64,000 nucleotides of DNA from Synergistaceae bacterium (GCA_016756725.1 JAESII010000007.1:124001-188000), one strand, 5' to 3'; counted from the first letter of the stretch, positions 28,140-37,106 are shown. Notes: generated by a model from the letters alone, not told the origin. Translations and numbers: made by a program.

Positions 28140-29465
28140 TCAGGCCAGAGGCCTTTCGCTCTCGATGAAGCGGACGCCTTCCTCCTCAAGGAGCTTCAGT
28201 GCCGGCTCGTAGACCTCGGGCAGGACCGGGGCATGAACGCCGGGGACGTTGAACCCGCCGCGGAGGATGAGGAGAGCGCCGATGGCCGGCGGAATGCCCG
28301 TCGTCCGCGCGATGGAGGTGTCGCCGTCGGGAATGCCGTAGTCGACGAGGGTCGAACGGCGCTCGACGACGGAGCCATCGGCCTTTTCGATGACATAGCG
28401 GTGCTCCATGACCACGAGATCCCTCTCGCCAGGTGCGAAGACGAGTTTTTCTCCGTAGAGGAAGGAGACGACGTCGCGGAGACTCCCCTTCTCCATGGGG
28501 ATGGGCCTCTCGTCGAGCAGGCCCAGCCAACGGAGCTTCATGTAGACTGACGAGTAGGGCGCCAGGCCGAGGAACTTTCTCAGGGCCTCGTCCACATCGT
28601 CTCCCGCAGCGGCGCCGACGAGCTGTCCCGTGAGACCGGCGAAGGTGAGTCCCCTGAAGTCACGTTCGTCGAGATCGAAAAGGTGCAGATCCTGCATGGC
28701 GCAGATCATCTCGGACCAGCCGGGGAAGCGGAGCGTCCCCCGGTAGACGGTCTTCACTTCGGGCATGCCGTAGTGCTCGATGTAGGGCAGGGAATCGGCG
28801 TTGGCGTACTGCTCGAACCAGCCGCAGCCGGCGATCTCGATGAGCGATGCCTTGCGGAAGGTCTCCCCGTCGGGCCAGATCACGACCTGGCCATCCTGGA
28901 GGATCCGAGCCTCCCGCTTGCTCGCCCCGATGAGTCCCGAAGGAGCCCAGGAGAGCTTGTAGCCCAGGGGATTGTCGTTGGCCTCCCGGGCCGGCAGAGC
29001 GCCGCACCAGGAGTGGAAGGAGCGGATTTTGCCTCCGCCCTGGTGGATCTCGTGGATCGTCTTGGCCGCCGACATGTGGTCGATGCCGGGGTCGAGACCG
29101 AGCTCGCAGAGAAGGACGAGCCCCTTCTCCTTCGCCTTGCCGTCAAGGGCCCTCATGTCGTCCTTGATGTAGGAGGGGTTGACGTAGTGGATGCCCGCCT
29201 CGACACAGGCCGCCGCCGCCGGAGCCATGAGGGCCGCCGGAAGGAGGTTGATGACGATGTCGGGCTCGACCTCAACCAGGATGGCGGGCAGTTCGGTGGC
29301 GACGTCGCGGACCAGCCCCCTGCCGCGGGGATTGCCCTTGAGGACCCGGTCGAAGTTGTCCCCGTTGAGGTCGACGACGGTCACCGAGACTTCGGGATCG
29401 CGCAAAAGGTATTGGACGCAGGGACCGGCCACTCTTCCGGCCCCGAGGACGAGAACATGCTTCAC
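28140..29465 (-). CDS. saccharopine dehydrogenase-like protein (glutamate-forming type)
   Basis: A 441-residue oxidoreductase. The N-terminal Rossmann motif VLVLGAGRVAGPCVQYLL binds NAD(P). The GLDPGIDHMSAAKTI block and the C-terminal dehydrogenase domain match the Lys9-type saccharopine reductase family. In lysine metabolism such enzymes interconvert saccharopine with glutamate and aminoadipate semialdehyde; the exact reaction is not proven. The track's GTG at 29474 almost touches AAAGG, so the GTG at 29465 (VKHVLVLGAG) is a better start. An NhaC antiporter gene lies upstream in the same direction. Confidence 0.87.
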   Translation of the reverse strand: MKHVLVLGAGRVAGPCVQYLLRDPEVSVTVVDLNGDNFDRVLKGNPRGRGLVRDVATELPAILVEVEPDIVINLLPAALMAPAAAACVEAGIHYVNPSYIKDDMRALDGKAKEKGLVLLCELGLDPGIDHMSAAKTIHEIHQGGGKIRSFHSWCGALPAREANDNPLGYKLSWAPSGLIGASKREARILQDGQVVIWPDGETFRKASLIEIAGCGWFEQYANADSLPYIEHYGMPEVKTVYRGTLRFPGWSEMICAMQDLHLFDLDERDFRGLTFAGLTGQLVGAAAGDDVDEALRKFLGLAPYSSVYMKLRWLGLLDERPIPMEKGSLRDVVSFLYGEKLVFAPGERDLVVMEHRYVIEKADGSVVERRSTLVDYGIPDGDTSIARTTGIPPAIGALLILRGGFNVPGVHAPVLPEVYEPALKLLEEEGVRFIESERPLA

Positions 29466-29489
29466 GGCAAACACACCTTTCTTTCTGAA

Positions 29490-29523
29490 GGCCGGGGAGC
29501 CCCCTCTTCGGGGCTCCCCGGCC
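29490..29523 (-). other. strong hairpin between nhaC and the saccharopine-dehydrogenase gene
   Basis: Perfect 14-base GC-rich arms and a six-base loop in the 80-base gap. No U-tract follows. It may partially terminate, or protect the upstream mRNA. Confidence 0.45.
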
Positions 29524-29545
29524 GGGAATAGCCTTCTGTCGACGA

Positions 29546-31087
29546 TCAGGCCTGGGGTTTGGAGGCGTACTTGCGGTCCGACAGCTGTTCGCCCCAGATC
29601 TTGCCGAAGGTGACGATGAAGAGGAACACGAGGCCTACGGCCAGGGCGAGGACGACGGGCGAATCGAAGAAGCCGGCCACGAGATAGGAGATGATGCTTG
29701 CCAGGGCGACGGTTACGGCGTAGGGCAGCTGAGTCTTGACGTGATCGATGTGGTCACAGGCGGCCCCCATGGAGGATAGCACGGTCGTGTCCGAAATGGG
29801 AGAGCAGTGATCGCCGAAAAGACCTCCGCTGAGGACGGCTCCGATGGAGGCGTAAAGCGGGGCGCCCAGGGCCGCCGAAGCGGGAATGGCCAGAGGCACG
29901 AGGATGGCGAAAGTACCCCAGGAGGAGCCGGTGGCGAAGGAGATGGCCGCGCCGGTGATGAAGAGAAGGGCGGGGATGGCCCAGCCGGGGACGTTGCCCT
30001 GGGCGATGCCGACGATGTAGTTGGCCGTTCCCAGGGCCTTGCAGACCGAACCCAAAGACCAGGAGAGGACGAGGATCATGAGGATGAAGACGATCTCCTT
30101 GGCCCCGTCCATGTACATCTTGAAGGCCTCGGCGCCGGTCTTGACCTTGTAGTAGAGCATAAACCCGATGCAGGTCACGGCACCCATGAAGTAGCCGAAA
30201 CAGAGAGCCGACCGCAGGACGGGACCGGGGGCGGGCTTGAAGGGGAAACCATGGGGGATGAGCAGGCCGAAAATGCAGGCGAAGAGAACGACGAGGGGGA
30301 CGATCATCATCGTCGCATTGGCCTTGTTCCCCCTGTCCTGACTGATGTCGACGGCGGGACGGGCCGGCTTGGCTTCCGGCCAGAGGGGCTGCCCCGTCTC
30401 GAGGGTACGCTTTTCGGCGCGGTACATGGCGCTGAACTCAAAGCCCAGGAAGGCCACGAGGGGAATCATGACGAGCGTCCCGATGGCGTAGAACTGGAAG
30501 GGAATGACCTTGACGAAGGCGGCGAACTCCGATTCGACCATGCCGAGGGCATCGAACTCCTTCTTGATGAGACCCATGATGTAGATGCCCCAGCCGATGA
30601 AGGGGACGAGAATACAGACCGGCGAAGCCGTGCTGTCCAGAAGCCAGGCCAGCTTCTCGCGGCTGATGCGGAGCTTGTCGGTGATGGGCTGGAAGGTGGG
30701 ACCCAGGATGAGGGGATTGCCCGAGTCGGAGAAGAAGATGGCCAGCCCGCCAAACCAGACGGCCATCTGGGCCTTGGCGCGGGTGTTGATCCAGGAGGCC
30801 ACCTTGGCTGCGAAGGCGTTGGCCCCACCCGAATGGGTGATGACGCCGACGAATCCGCCGATGAAGACCATCATGACGAGCAGGCTCGAGTTGTAGCCGT
30901 CAGCAGCCTGCTTGAAGATGTAGTCCTTGATGAAGAGGGTCAGGGCCTCGATGGGGTTCCATCCGGCCAGAGCCAGGGCTCCCAGGAGACCGCCGAAAAA
31001 AAGGGCCGTGATGACGTTCTTGTACTTGATGGCGATGATGACGGCCACCAGAGGGGGAAGAATAGAAAAAATGCCGTAATGCTCCAC
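29546..31087 (-). CDS. Na+/H+ antiporter, NhaC family
   Basis: A 513-residue membrane protein with about twelve segments. NhaC-family markers are FFSDSGNPLILGPTFQPI, TASPVCILVPFIGWG, ATGSSWGTFAILVPLA and GGLFGDHCSPISDTTVLSSMGA. It exchanges cations, or amino acids in some relatives, across the inner membrane. The track's first 25 residues are unlikely; the GTG at 31087 (VEHYGIFSILPPL) has AAAGGGAGG nine bases ahead. Its neighbour suggests a link to amino-acid handling. Confidence 0.9.
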   Translation of the reverse strand: MEHYGIFSILPPLVAVIIAIKYKNVITALFFGGLLGALALAGWNPIEALTLFIKDYIFKQAADGYNSSLLVMMVFIGGFVGVITHSGGANAFAAKVASWINTRAKAQMAVWFGGLAIFFSDSGNPLILGPTFQPITDKLRISREKLAWLLDSTASPVCILVPFIGWGIYIMGLIKKEFDALGMVESEFAAFVKVIPFQFYAIGTLVMIPLVAFLGFEFSAMYRAEKRTLETGQPLWPEAKPARPAVDISQDRGNKANATMMIVPLVVLFACIFGLLIPHGFPFKPAPGPVLRSALCFGYFMGAVTCIGFMLYYKVKTGAEAFKMYMDGAKEIVFILMILVLSWSLGSVCKALGTANYIVGIAQGNVPGWAIPALLFITGAAISFATGSSWGTFAILVPLAIPASAALGAPLYASIGAVLSGGLFGDHCSPISDTTVLSSMGAACDHIDHVKTQLPYAVTVALASIISYLVAGFFDSPVVLALAVGLVFLFIVTFGKIWGEQLSDRKYASKPQA

Positions 31088-31262
31088 CGATAACGCCTCC
31101 CTTTCGTCCTGCACGGGGCAGGGTTTCTCACCGTTCCCGCCGCCGGACCCTCCCTGAACCACTCACCTCCTTTGTCGGGACGGCCCCGTCGGGGCGGGTG
31201 GAACAGACCGCTTGACGGCACCGACGTCTTTCAGACGGCGGAAAAGCGACAGCGGAACAGCC

Positions 31263-31967
31263 CTAAACGTAGCGGGCGGGCTGGAGACCCGTCGTGGCAA
31301 TGAGAGGCATGCGCCGGGTCATGAGGGAGTAGGTCGTAAAGATGTGGGCCTTCATCGTCGCCTCGGCCAGGGTCCCGTCACCGGAGGCGATGGCCTCGAC
31401 GATGCGCTCGTGCTCCTGGCAGCTCCGTGACTGGGAGGGGTCACGGAGAGGGCGGTCCGGTTCCTCGGGAACGTAGAAACGATCGAAGAAGAAGATGTAG
31501 AGCTCGGAGCGCCAGAAGGTCTGACGGACGAACCTCTCGATGTAGGGGTTGTGGGCCATCGTCGCCAGGAGCAAGTGGAACTCCTTGTTGATGTCGGTAT
31601 ACTCCTGGAGCTGACCGGTGCGGTAATGGTCCTTTTCGCGTTCGAGAAGATCCCGGACGTAACGGAGATCCTCCTCGGTACGGGACTGGGCCGCCTCGAG
31701 AGCGGCCTTTCCCTCGAGATAGATCCGGGCCTTGAAGGTATCGCGCATGTCCTCCGGCGTCAGCTTCGGGACATAGCATCCCTTGCCGTCGTGGGCCTCG
31801 AGAAGCCCTTCGGCAACGAGCTGCCTCATGGCATTCCGGATCGGCGTCCGGCTCAGGCCGAAGGCCTGGGCTAATTCAGACTCGACCAGGCGATCGCCTG
31901 GCCCGTAGGCCCGGGAGAGAATGAGCTCGATGATTCTCTGATGGGCCCGTTCCTCAGCTGTAGGCAA
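31263..31967 (-). CDS. GntR-family (FCD-domain) transcriptional regulator
   Basis: A 234-residue GntR/FadR regulator: winged-helix domain (GDRLVESELAQAFGLSRTPIRNAMRQLVAEGLL) and an FCD ligand domain containing KEFHLLLATMAHNPYIERFV and a late AEATMKAHI. FCD domains often bind metal plus an organic acid. The start is TTG after GAAGGGA. It follows a TTGACA promoter overlapped by a perfect palindrome. It probably controls itself and the antiporter/dehydrogenase pair, or the divergent MFS gene. Confidence 0.9.
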   Translation of the reverse strand: MPTAEERAHQRIIELILSRAYGPGDRLVESELAQAFGLSRTPIRNAMRQLVAEGLLEAHDGKGCYVPKLTPEDMRDTFKARIYLEGKAALEAAQSRTEEDLRYVRDLLEREKDHYRTGQLQEYTDINKEFHLLLATMAHNPYIERFVRQTFWRSELYIFFFDRFYVPEEPDRPLRDPSQSRSCQEHERIVEAIASGDGTLAEATMKAHIFTTYSLMTRRMPLIATTGLQPARYV

Positions 31968-32018
31968 CGTTTATTCCCTTCTTTCACTAAGTCGTATCCC
32001 GAAGGGGATCCCAACCAG

Positions 32019-32047
32019 AACATACCGGACTCCAGAAGGATTGTCAA
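32019..32047 (-). promoter_or_regulatory. promoter of the GntR regulator
   Basis: On the minus strand, TTGACA, 17 bases, TATGTT. Its -35 lies within the palindromic operator. Confidence 0.65.
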
Positions 32048-32058
32048 GTATACTTGAC
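32043..32058. promoter_or_regulatory. GntR operator-like palindrome
   Basis: GTCAAGTATACTTGAC is a perfect 16-base palindrome in the intergenic space between the GntR gene and the divergent MFS gene. Palindromes with a TATA-like centre are common FadR-type sites. Binding is inferred. Confidence 0.65.
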
Positions 32059-32159
32059 CTTCTTTTCTGTGTTTCCTCTTTCCTCCCTCTCCGAGGGGGT
32101 GTTTTTCGCTGCACCGCGGTGTATGCTCTTGCCGAGTCCCACAAAGGAGGTCTTGTGCC

Positions 32160-33323
32160 ATGGCCGGCTCCGGTCCCCTTATCCTTCGTCTGACAGCGGC
32201 CAACTTCGCCGTCAACGGCGTGAGCAACACCTATTACCTTCTCGCTGCCTACCTGACCTGCCTGGGCCTCGACGACCCCCGCGCCGCCGGCTGGGTTCTC
32301 GGCAGCTACTACGCCGCCTCGACTCTTTCGCGCCCCTTCGTGGGGTGGCTCGTCGAGCGACTCCCCTTCCGGGCAAGCTTCCTCGTCGGCGGAGCGGGCC
32401 TCCTGGCGGGAACGCTGGGGCTGGCCCTTTCTGGTCCCTCTCTGGCGATGCTCCTTTTCTGGCGCTCCCTGACGGGCATCGGGGCCAGCCTCTTTCTCGT
32501 GGCCCTCACCACCTACCAGACCCTATGCGTTCCCGAAGATCATCGGGGATCGTCTTTCGCCCTCACATCGGCAGGAAGCATCGCCCCCCTGGTGACTGTC
32601 GTCCCCCTCGCCGAGGCCTTTCTCACCGGCGGTCACCCTCGGGCCTATGTGCTGCTCCCTGTGGCGATCTCCCTGTTCTGTCTTCTCCTGGCCCTACCCT
32701 TCGACCCCGGCGAACGGTCCATCGAACCGGGAGAGAAGCCCGGCACCTACGTCGAACTCTTCAGGCGACGGCCCATCGTGATCCTCTTTCTCTCGGTGAC
32801 GCTCTTTGCCCTCACCGACGCGGCCATGCTCTCCGTGACGGGACTGGCCCATTCCAAGGGGCTCGTCGCCTCGGGCTTCATCGCCGCTAACGCCGGTCTG
32901 TCGGTGCTGATCCGCGTCACGGCCTTCCGCCTTATGGACCGTCTTCCTCGGATGGCCCTCGTCGCCCCCTCCCTGGCTTTCACCTCATTGGGGCTACTTC
33001 TTGCCTCCTTTGCGGAGGGCAACGCCAGTTTCACGGCCTGCGGCCTCCTTTTCGGCATCGGCATGGGCTTCGGCTTCCCCATGCACCTGGCCCTCATCGG
33101 CGACGTCGCTCCCCGCCACCTGAGGGCCAAGGCGTCGTCGATGGTCTGGTTCTTCATGGCCTGCTGTTTCTCCCTTTCGCCTCTCATCATGGGCTACCTG
33201 GCGGCCCTCTGGAATTACGAGGCGGCCTTCCGTCTCTTCGGCGGCGGCCTGATCGTCATCGCCCCTCTCCTTCACTGGGGACTCTGGCTCCCCCTGGCCC
33301 GGCACAGGATGACCACGGCATGA
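32160..33323 (+). CDS. MFS transporter
   Basis: A 387-residue, twelve-segment major facilitator protein. The first half includes NFAVNGVSNTYYLLAAYLT and the loop-2/3-like RPFVGWLVERLPFRASFLVGG. The second half ends with GIGMGFGFPMHLALIGDVAPRHLRAKASSM. It resembles drug or metabolite exporters, but the substrate is unknown. ACAAAGGAGG precedes the ATG. It overlaps tag by four bases, so both are probably co-transcribed. Confidence 0.88.
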   Translation: MAGSGPLILRLTAANFAVNGVSNTYYLLAAYLTCLGLDDPRAAGWVLGSYYAASTLSRPFVGWLVERLPFRASFLVGGAGLLAGTLGLALSGPSLAMLLFWRSLTGIGASLFLVALTTYQTLCVPEDHRGSSFALTSAGSIAPLVTVVPLAEAFLTGGHPRAYVLLPVAISLFCLLLALPFDPGERSIEPGEKPGTYVELFRRRPIVILFLSVTLFALTDAAMLSVTGLAHSKGLVASGFIAANAGLSVLIRVTAFRLMDRLPRMALVAPSLAFTSLGLLLASFAEGNASFTACGLLFGIGMGFGFPMHLALIGDVAPRHLRAKASSMVWFFMACCFSLSPLIMGYLAALWNYEAAFRLFGGGLIVIAPLLHWGLWLPLARHRMTTA

Positions 33324-33904
33324 CCGTCCGCTGTCCCTGGGCCGGCACGGACCCCCTCTACGTGGCCTATCACGACGAGGAGTGGGGCGTGCCCTTGAGG
33401 GAAGACCGCAAGCTCTTCGAGTTTCTCCTCCTCGAGGGAGCTCAGGCCGGGCTGAGCTGGATCACCATTCTCCGCAAGCGCGAAGCCTACCGGAAGGCCT
33501 TCTCGGGCTTCGACGCCGAGGCTGTGGCGGCCTTCGGCGAAGGGGATATCGCCAGGCTGCTGGAGGACAGGGCCATCGTAAGGAACCGGCGGAAGATCGA
33601 GAGCGCCGTCACCAACGCCCGAGCCTTCCTCGCCGTCGTTGAAGAGAGGGGATCCTTCTCCTCCTTCCTCTGGGACTTCGTCGACGGCAGGCCGATCCGC
33701 AACAGATGGCGCACCGTCGATGAGATTCCTCCATCAACGCCTCTCTCGGAGAAGCTCAGCAGAGAGCTGAAGTCCCGCGGTTTTGCTTTCGTCGGCCCCA
33801 CCCTCTGTTACGCTTTCATGCAGGCCACGGGGATGGTCAACGATCACCTTCTGAGCTGCTTCCGCCGCTGCGAGATCCTCTGTCACGAAGGAGGGGCGCC
33901 CTAG
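33320..33904 (+). CDS. tag: DNA-3-methyladenine glycosylase I
   Basis: A 194-residue Tag glycosylase that excises 3-methyladenine in base-excision repair. It has the N-terminal RCPWAGTDPLYVAYHDEEWGVP motif with a zinc-binding cysteine, the catalytic-pocket region EGAQAGLSWITILRKREAYR, and the C-terminal GFAFVGPTLCYAFMQATGMVNDHLLSC zinc-ligand end. It overlaps the MFS gene by ATGA. Its last codons lie within a 54-base perfect palindrome, so the C-terminus (CHEGGAP) has apparently been shaped by a transcriptional hairpin. Confidence 0.95.
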   Translation: MTVRCPWAGTDPLYVAYHDEEWGVPLREDRKLFEFLLLEGAQAGLSWITILRKREAYRKAFSGFDAEAVAAFGEGDIARLLEDRAIVRNRRKIESAVTNARAFLAVVEERGSFSSFLWDFVDGRPIRNRWRTVDEIPPSTPLSEKLSRELKSRGFAFVGPTLCYAFMQATGMVNDHLLSCFRRCEILCHEGGAP

Positions 33905-33929
33905 GGCGCCCCTCCTTCGTGACAGAGGA
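33876..33929. terminator. 54-base perfect palindrome spanning the tag stop codon
   Basis: Twenty-seven-base arms with no loop, centred on the TAG stop codon between convergent tag and usp. A hairpin would serve both directions. No U-run follows either side. Confidence 0.6.
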
Positions 33930-33941
33930 CAAACGCTGGCC

Positions 33942-34862
33942 CTATCCCTCCTTGGGAAGGCGGTAGACGAGGACGCTGGCGGGACTGTAACGGACGACCT
34001 TGGCCGAGACACTGCCCAGGAGGAAACCCTCAAGGGCACTCGAGACGCCGCGGTCACCGACGATGACGAGGTCGGCCTTCTCCTTTTCGGCCAGGTCGAT
34101 GATCATGGCGTGGGAGCGGCCCACCTCCACACGGGTGCGACAGAGAGGAAGCGTCCCCTCCCGGGAACGGGAGAGTTCTGCCATTAACTGGCTCATCCCC
34201 TCTTCGGCCGTCTTCCGGGCCCGGGCGTAGTACTCGGGGCCGACGGTGAAGGATCCCCAGTAGGTGTAGGTGGCCTCCGTGACCTCTTCAACGACATGGA
34301 GGAAGAGGACCTCTTCGGCGCCGAGGAGTCGGGCCTGATCAAGGCCGAAGGAGGCGACGGCATGACTCTCGTCGGTCCCGTCGAGGGCCACCAGGACTTT
34401 GCCCAGCTTCTCCAGACCAGGCCTGACGACGAGGACGTGGCAGGGAGCGTAGGGTACGACTTTCGAAGCGACACTGCCCAAAAGAAGCCGCTCCCATCCC
34501 GAAAGACGGCGGTGGCCGAGGAGGATCAGATCGGCGCCGACCTCCCTGGCCCGGCGTATGATGACCTCGTAGGGGCGACCGGTGATGATCTTGATCTTCC
34601 AGGCGACCTCTTCACCGTCGTCAAGGTTGGCCTTGACCATCTCCTCTACCTTGACGCCCACCTTGGCCTCCACCTCGCCACGAGGATCGGCGGCTTCGTC
34701 GAATTCGGAAGCCAGGACGGGGAACTCGACCTTCGAGTCGACGACGTGGAGGATCTCCAGGCTCTCTGCCCCCTGCTGGGTAGCCCATTTCAGGGCCTGG
34801 CGGATGACGAGAGGACTGGCTTCGCTTCCGTCGACACAGGCGAGAATCTTGTTCATCTTCAT
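33942..34862 (-). CDS. tandem universal stress protein (two UspA domains)
   Basis: A 306-residue protein with two Usp domains. Each begins with a Walker-B-like strand (KILACVDGSE and KVLVALDGTD) and ends with an ATP-binding G2xG9GS loop (GHRRLSGWERLLLGSVA and GDRGVSSALEGFLLGSVS). Tandem Usp proteins bind ATP and help stress survival or signalling. The ATG has AAAGGAGG seven bases ahead. A PfpI-like gene lies upstream in the same direction, suggesting a stress operon. Confidence 0.93.
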   Translation of the reverse strand: MKMNKILACVDGSEASPLVIRQALKWATQQGAESLEILHVVDSKVEFPVLASEFDEAADPRGEVEAKVGVKVEEMVKANLDDGEEVAWKIKIITGRPYEVIIRRAREVGADLILLGHRRLSGWERLLLGSVASKVVPYAPCHVLVVRPGLEKLGKVLVALDGTDESHAVASFGLDQARLLGAEEVLFLHVVEEVTEATYTYWGSFTVGPEYYARARKTAEEGMSQLMAELSRSREGTLPLCRTRVEVGRSHAMIIDLAEKEKADLVIVGDRGVSSALEGFLLGSVSAKVVRYSPASVLVYRLPKEG

Positions 34863-34915
34863 CTTCGCTCCTCCTTTCAGCTCCTCTTGTTAACGGCCCT
34901 TCTTGCGCTCCCGCC

Positions 34916-35449
34916 CTACTCTCCCTGTCCCTCCAGGAAAGCGATCACGGCCCGGCAGAACCAGGGCAGATCATCGGGGCGGCGGCTGGAGATCATGTGG
35001 CGGTCGACGACGACGGGCTCGTCGACCCACTCCGCTCCGGCGTTGACCAGGTCGTCCCTGATGCCCGGCGTCGAGGTGCAGCGGAAGCCGCGGACAATTC
35101 CGGCCGAGATGGGGATCCAGCCGGCATGACAGATGTGGGCCACAAGCTTCCCCTTCTCGTGGAAGGCCCGGGTCAGATCGAGCACTTCCGTCAGGCGGCG
35201 GAGCTTGTCGGGGGCAAAACCGCCGGCCAGGACGAGGCCGTCGAAATCGGCCTCCTTCAATCCAGCCAAGGCCACGTCGGAACGGGCGGGGTAGCCGTTT
35301 TTGCCCCGATAGACCCGACCCGCCTCGGGGGCGGCGACGACGACCTCCGCCCCCTCCTCGATGAGACGCAGCTTGGGGTACCAGAGTTCGAGGTCTTCGT
35401 AGACTTCTTCGACGAACATGAGGATCTTCTTTCCCTTCAGTCTGGCCAC
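34916..35449 (-). CDS. DJ-1/PfpI-family protein
   Basis: A 177-residue class I glutamine amidotransferase-like protein of the DJ-1/PfpI family. The nucleophile elbow AHICHAGW carries the catalytic cysteine, and the ILMFVEEVYEDLELWYP segment contributes the usual acidic residue. Relatives act as glyoxalase/deglycase or protease-like stress proteins. The GTG start has AAAGGAGG seven bases upstream. It is between an unknown protein gene and the Usp gene. Confidence 0.9.
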   Translation of the reverse strand: MARLKGKKILMFVEEVYEDLELWYPKLRLIEEGAEVVVAAPEAGRVYRGKNGYPARSDVALAGLKEADFDGLVLAGGFAPDKLRRLTEVLDLTRAFHEKGKLVAHICHAGWIPISAGIVRGFRCTSTPGIRDDLVNAGAEWVDEPVVVDRHMISSRRPDDLPWFCRAVIAFLEGQGE

Positions 35450-35451
35450 GC

Positions 35452-36624
35452 TTACTCCTCCTTTCCAGAGGACCCCGCCGCCGTCGGGGCCATCCCCCGA
35501 AAGAGAGGGACCTGCCCGAAAAGATCGTCGAGGCGCTTCTGTCCCCGATAGCGCCTCCAGCTCCTCCAGAGCTGAAGGGAGGCGAAATCGTTGTCCAAGA
35601 TGCCGATCGTTTTATTCAGGGAACTGATCTCGTTGTACAGGGCTTGGGGAAAGAAGAGGATCCGGTCCTTTTCCCCCGGCCCCGGCCGCAGAGGTGAAAG
35701 GAGCAGCGCTCCCTCGTCGCCGGTAAGGCGGGTGACGACGAACTGCCGTCGCCCCGAGGCGTCGATTAGGGCATTGAAGCGCTCGCGACGGCTGAAGCCC
35801 CGTTCCTGGAGGTGAAGCAAGCCGTCAAAGGCCCGCTCGTAACGGACCGATCCCAGGTAGGGCCAGAGGCGAACGAGGCCCCTCATCTCGCCGAGGAAGA
35901 CATCGAGACCAAAGAAGTGGGCCTTCTCCGGGTCAAGACGGCCCATGCCGTAATAGGCCTGCCAGATCGAATCGGAGAAATCGCAGTCCAGCCCAGCCGA
36001 ACCGTCCTGAAAGCCCAGAAGGACACCGGCCACAGCCAGCATGAGTGGGCGGAGCCATCGAACGGGATCGGCCTGAGCAAGATCTCGCACGAAAGGGAAA
36101 GCGGCCATGGACTTCCTTGCCTCTTGGGCCGTCAGCTCCAGGGCGGGCCAGGGCGTGTCGCCTGAGAGGAACCGCTCCACCAGAGGCCTTTCCGTCTCGC
36201 CGAGGGGAAAGGTGTGGCGCACCAGGCCGTGAGGGGACTGGTGGGGCACGTAGGCGAGCCAGAGATAGTCCCTCTTGCTCTCCGGAAGAAGGCTGCAGTC
36301 GGACCGGTCAACGATGACGGCCGTCTGGTGGAGTCCCTTCTGGAGGAAACGGAATGCCTGCCAAAAGAGGGCCTGGACCGAAACGGAGCTGAAGAAGGCG
36401 GCCATCAGCTCGGCAAGGGCCTTGTCCACTTCGGCCTGATCGTATTCTTTCCCCCCGCCGAGGTGGATGGGACGGGCCGTCTCAAACCAGTTGAGGCGCA
36501 CGTTGCGGCGCTTCCTGGCCTTGTCGTTGAGGAGGACGATCCAGGGCGTCTTCTCCCCCGCCAGGAGCTGAAGCTTCAACTCGTCGTCAACGGCGACTTC
36601 GTTGAGAATGGTTGACGTTTCCAA
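35452..36624 (-). CDS. unrecognised 390-residue protein
   Basis: I do not recognise this protein. It is a soluble 390-residue chain with no signal peptide or membrane segment. It contains KTPWIVLLNDKARKRRNVR, a SVSVQALFWQAFRFL helix and ESKRDYLWLAYVPHQSPHG. The track begins at 36687, but GGAGGT six bases before TTG at 36624 marks a better start (LETSTILNEVAVDDE) and removes the overlap with the divergent gene. It ends two bases before the PfpI gene, so it probably belongs to that stress operon. Confidence 0.7.
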   Translation of the reverse strand: METSTILNEVAVDDELKLQLLAGEKTPWIVLLNDKARKRRNVRLNWFETARPIHLGGGKEYDQAEVDKALAELMAAFFSSVSVQALFWQAFRFLQKGLHQTAVIVDRSDCSLLPESKRDYLWLAYVPHQSPHGLVRHTFPLGETERPLVERFLSGDTPWPALELTAQEARKSMAAFPFVRDLAQADPVRWLRPLMLAVAGVLLGFQDGSAGLDCDFSDSIWQAYYGMGRLDPEKAHFFGLDVFLGEMRGLVRLWPYLGSVRYERAFDGLLHLQERGFSRRERFNALIDASGRRQFVVTRLTGDEGALLLSPLRPGPGEKDRILFFPQALYNEISSLNKTIGILDNDFASLQLWRSWRRYRGQKRLDDLFGQVPLFRGMAPTAAGSSGKEE

Positions 36625-36651
36625 AAGGGCACCTCCGGACGCGATAGGTTC

Positions 36652-37071
36652 ATGGACACTTTCGAAGTAAAATGGGTGAGACTTCATCGGGAAAGGGCGT
36701 GTCCGCCGTTGAAAAAGCTGCCTTGGCCAACGATCGCCATCGCCGTCGTCGTTCTTGTCTGTCTCGTCTCAGGCTACCTCCTCTTTCAGAAGGCCATGGC
36801 CCGATCGGAAGCCATCGTCCTCGTCAAGGAACGGGCTGTCACACCGGAATATCTGCGGGAGTGGGTCAAGGAACAGGAGGCGATAGGCCCCGTCGAGGTG
36901 AAAGGCTGGGATGTCACCGAAGGCGACCGTGAAGGGACCTTCATCGTCAGCTTCACCGTCGAAAGAAAAGCCGCTGCCGACTGCGAACCCGGTATCGACG
37001 GCTTCTGGTTCCGCGTGAACTGCGAGACGGAGACGATCGAACCCGTCCAGCCCAGGGGATCGGGCTACTGA
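36652..37071 (+). CDS. single-pass membrane-anchored small protein, unknown function
   Basis: A short protein with one hydrophobic segment (TIAIAVVVLVCLVSGYLLF) near the N-terminus, followed by about 90 soluble residues, presumably periplasmic. The ATG at 36652 has a poor ribosome site. TTG at 36709 (LKKLPWPTIAIAVV), with GAAAGGG upstream, would put the helix directly at the start and give about 120 residues. The DCEPGIDGFWFRVNCET region has two cysteines that could form a disulfide. No family recognised. Confidence 0.65.
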   Translation: MDTFEVKWVRLHRERACPPLKKLPWPTIAIAVVVLVCLVSGYLLFQKAMARSEAIVLVKERAVTPEYLREWVKEQEAIGPVEVKGWDVTEGDREGTFIVSFTVERKAAADCEPGIDGFWFRVNCETETIEPVQPRGSGY

Positions 37072-37073
37072 AG

Positions 37074-37106
37074 CGCCCCATAGGGGGCGGCGTCCCCTAT
37101 GGGCGT
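37074..37106. terminator. shared hairpin between convergent genes
   Basis: CGCCCCATAGGGG and CCCCTATGGGCG pair across a six-base loop. It overlaps the stop codon of the minus-strand dehydratase. Confidence 0.65.

Noticed and set aside
29807-31093. 428-aa plus-strand ORF
   Set aside because: Complement of the NhaC antiporter; Glu/Gly/Asp-rich and without any family feature.
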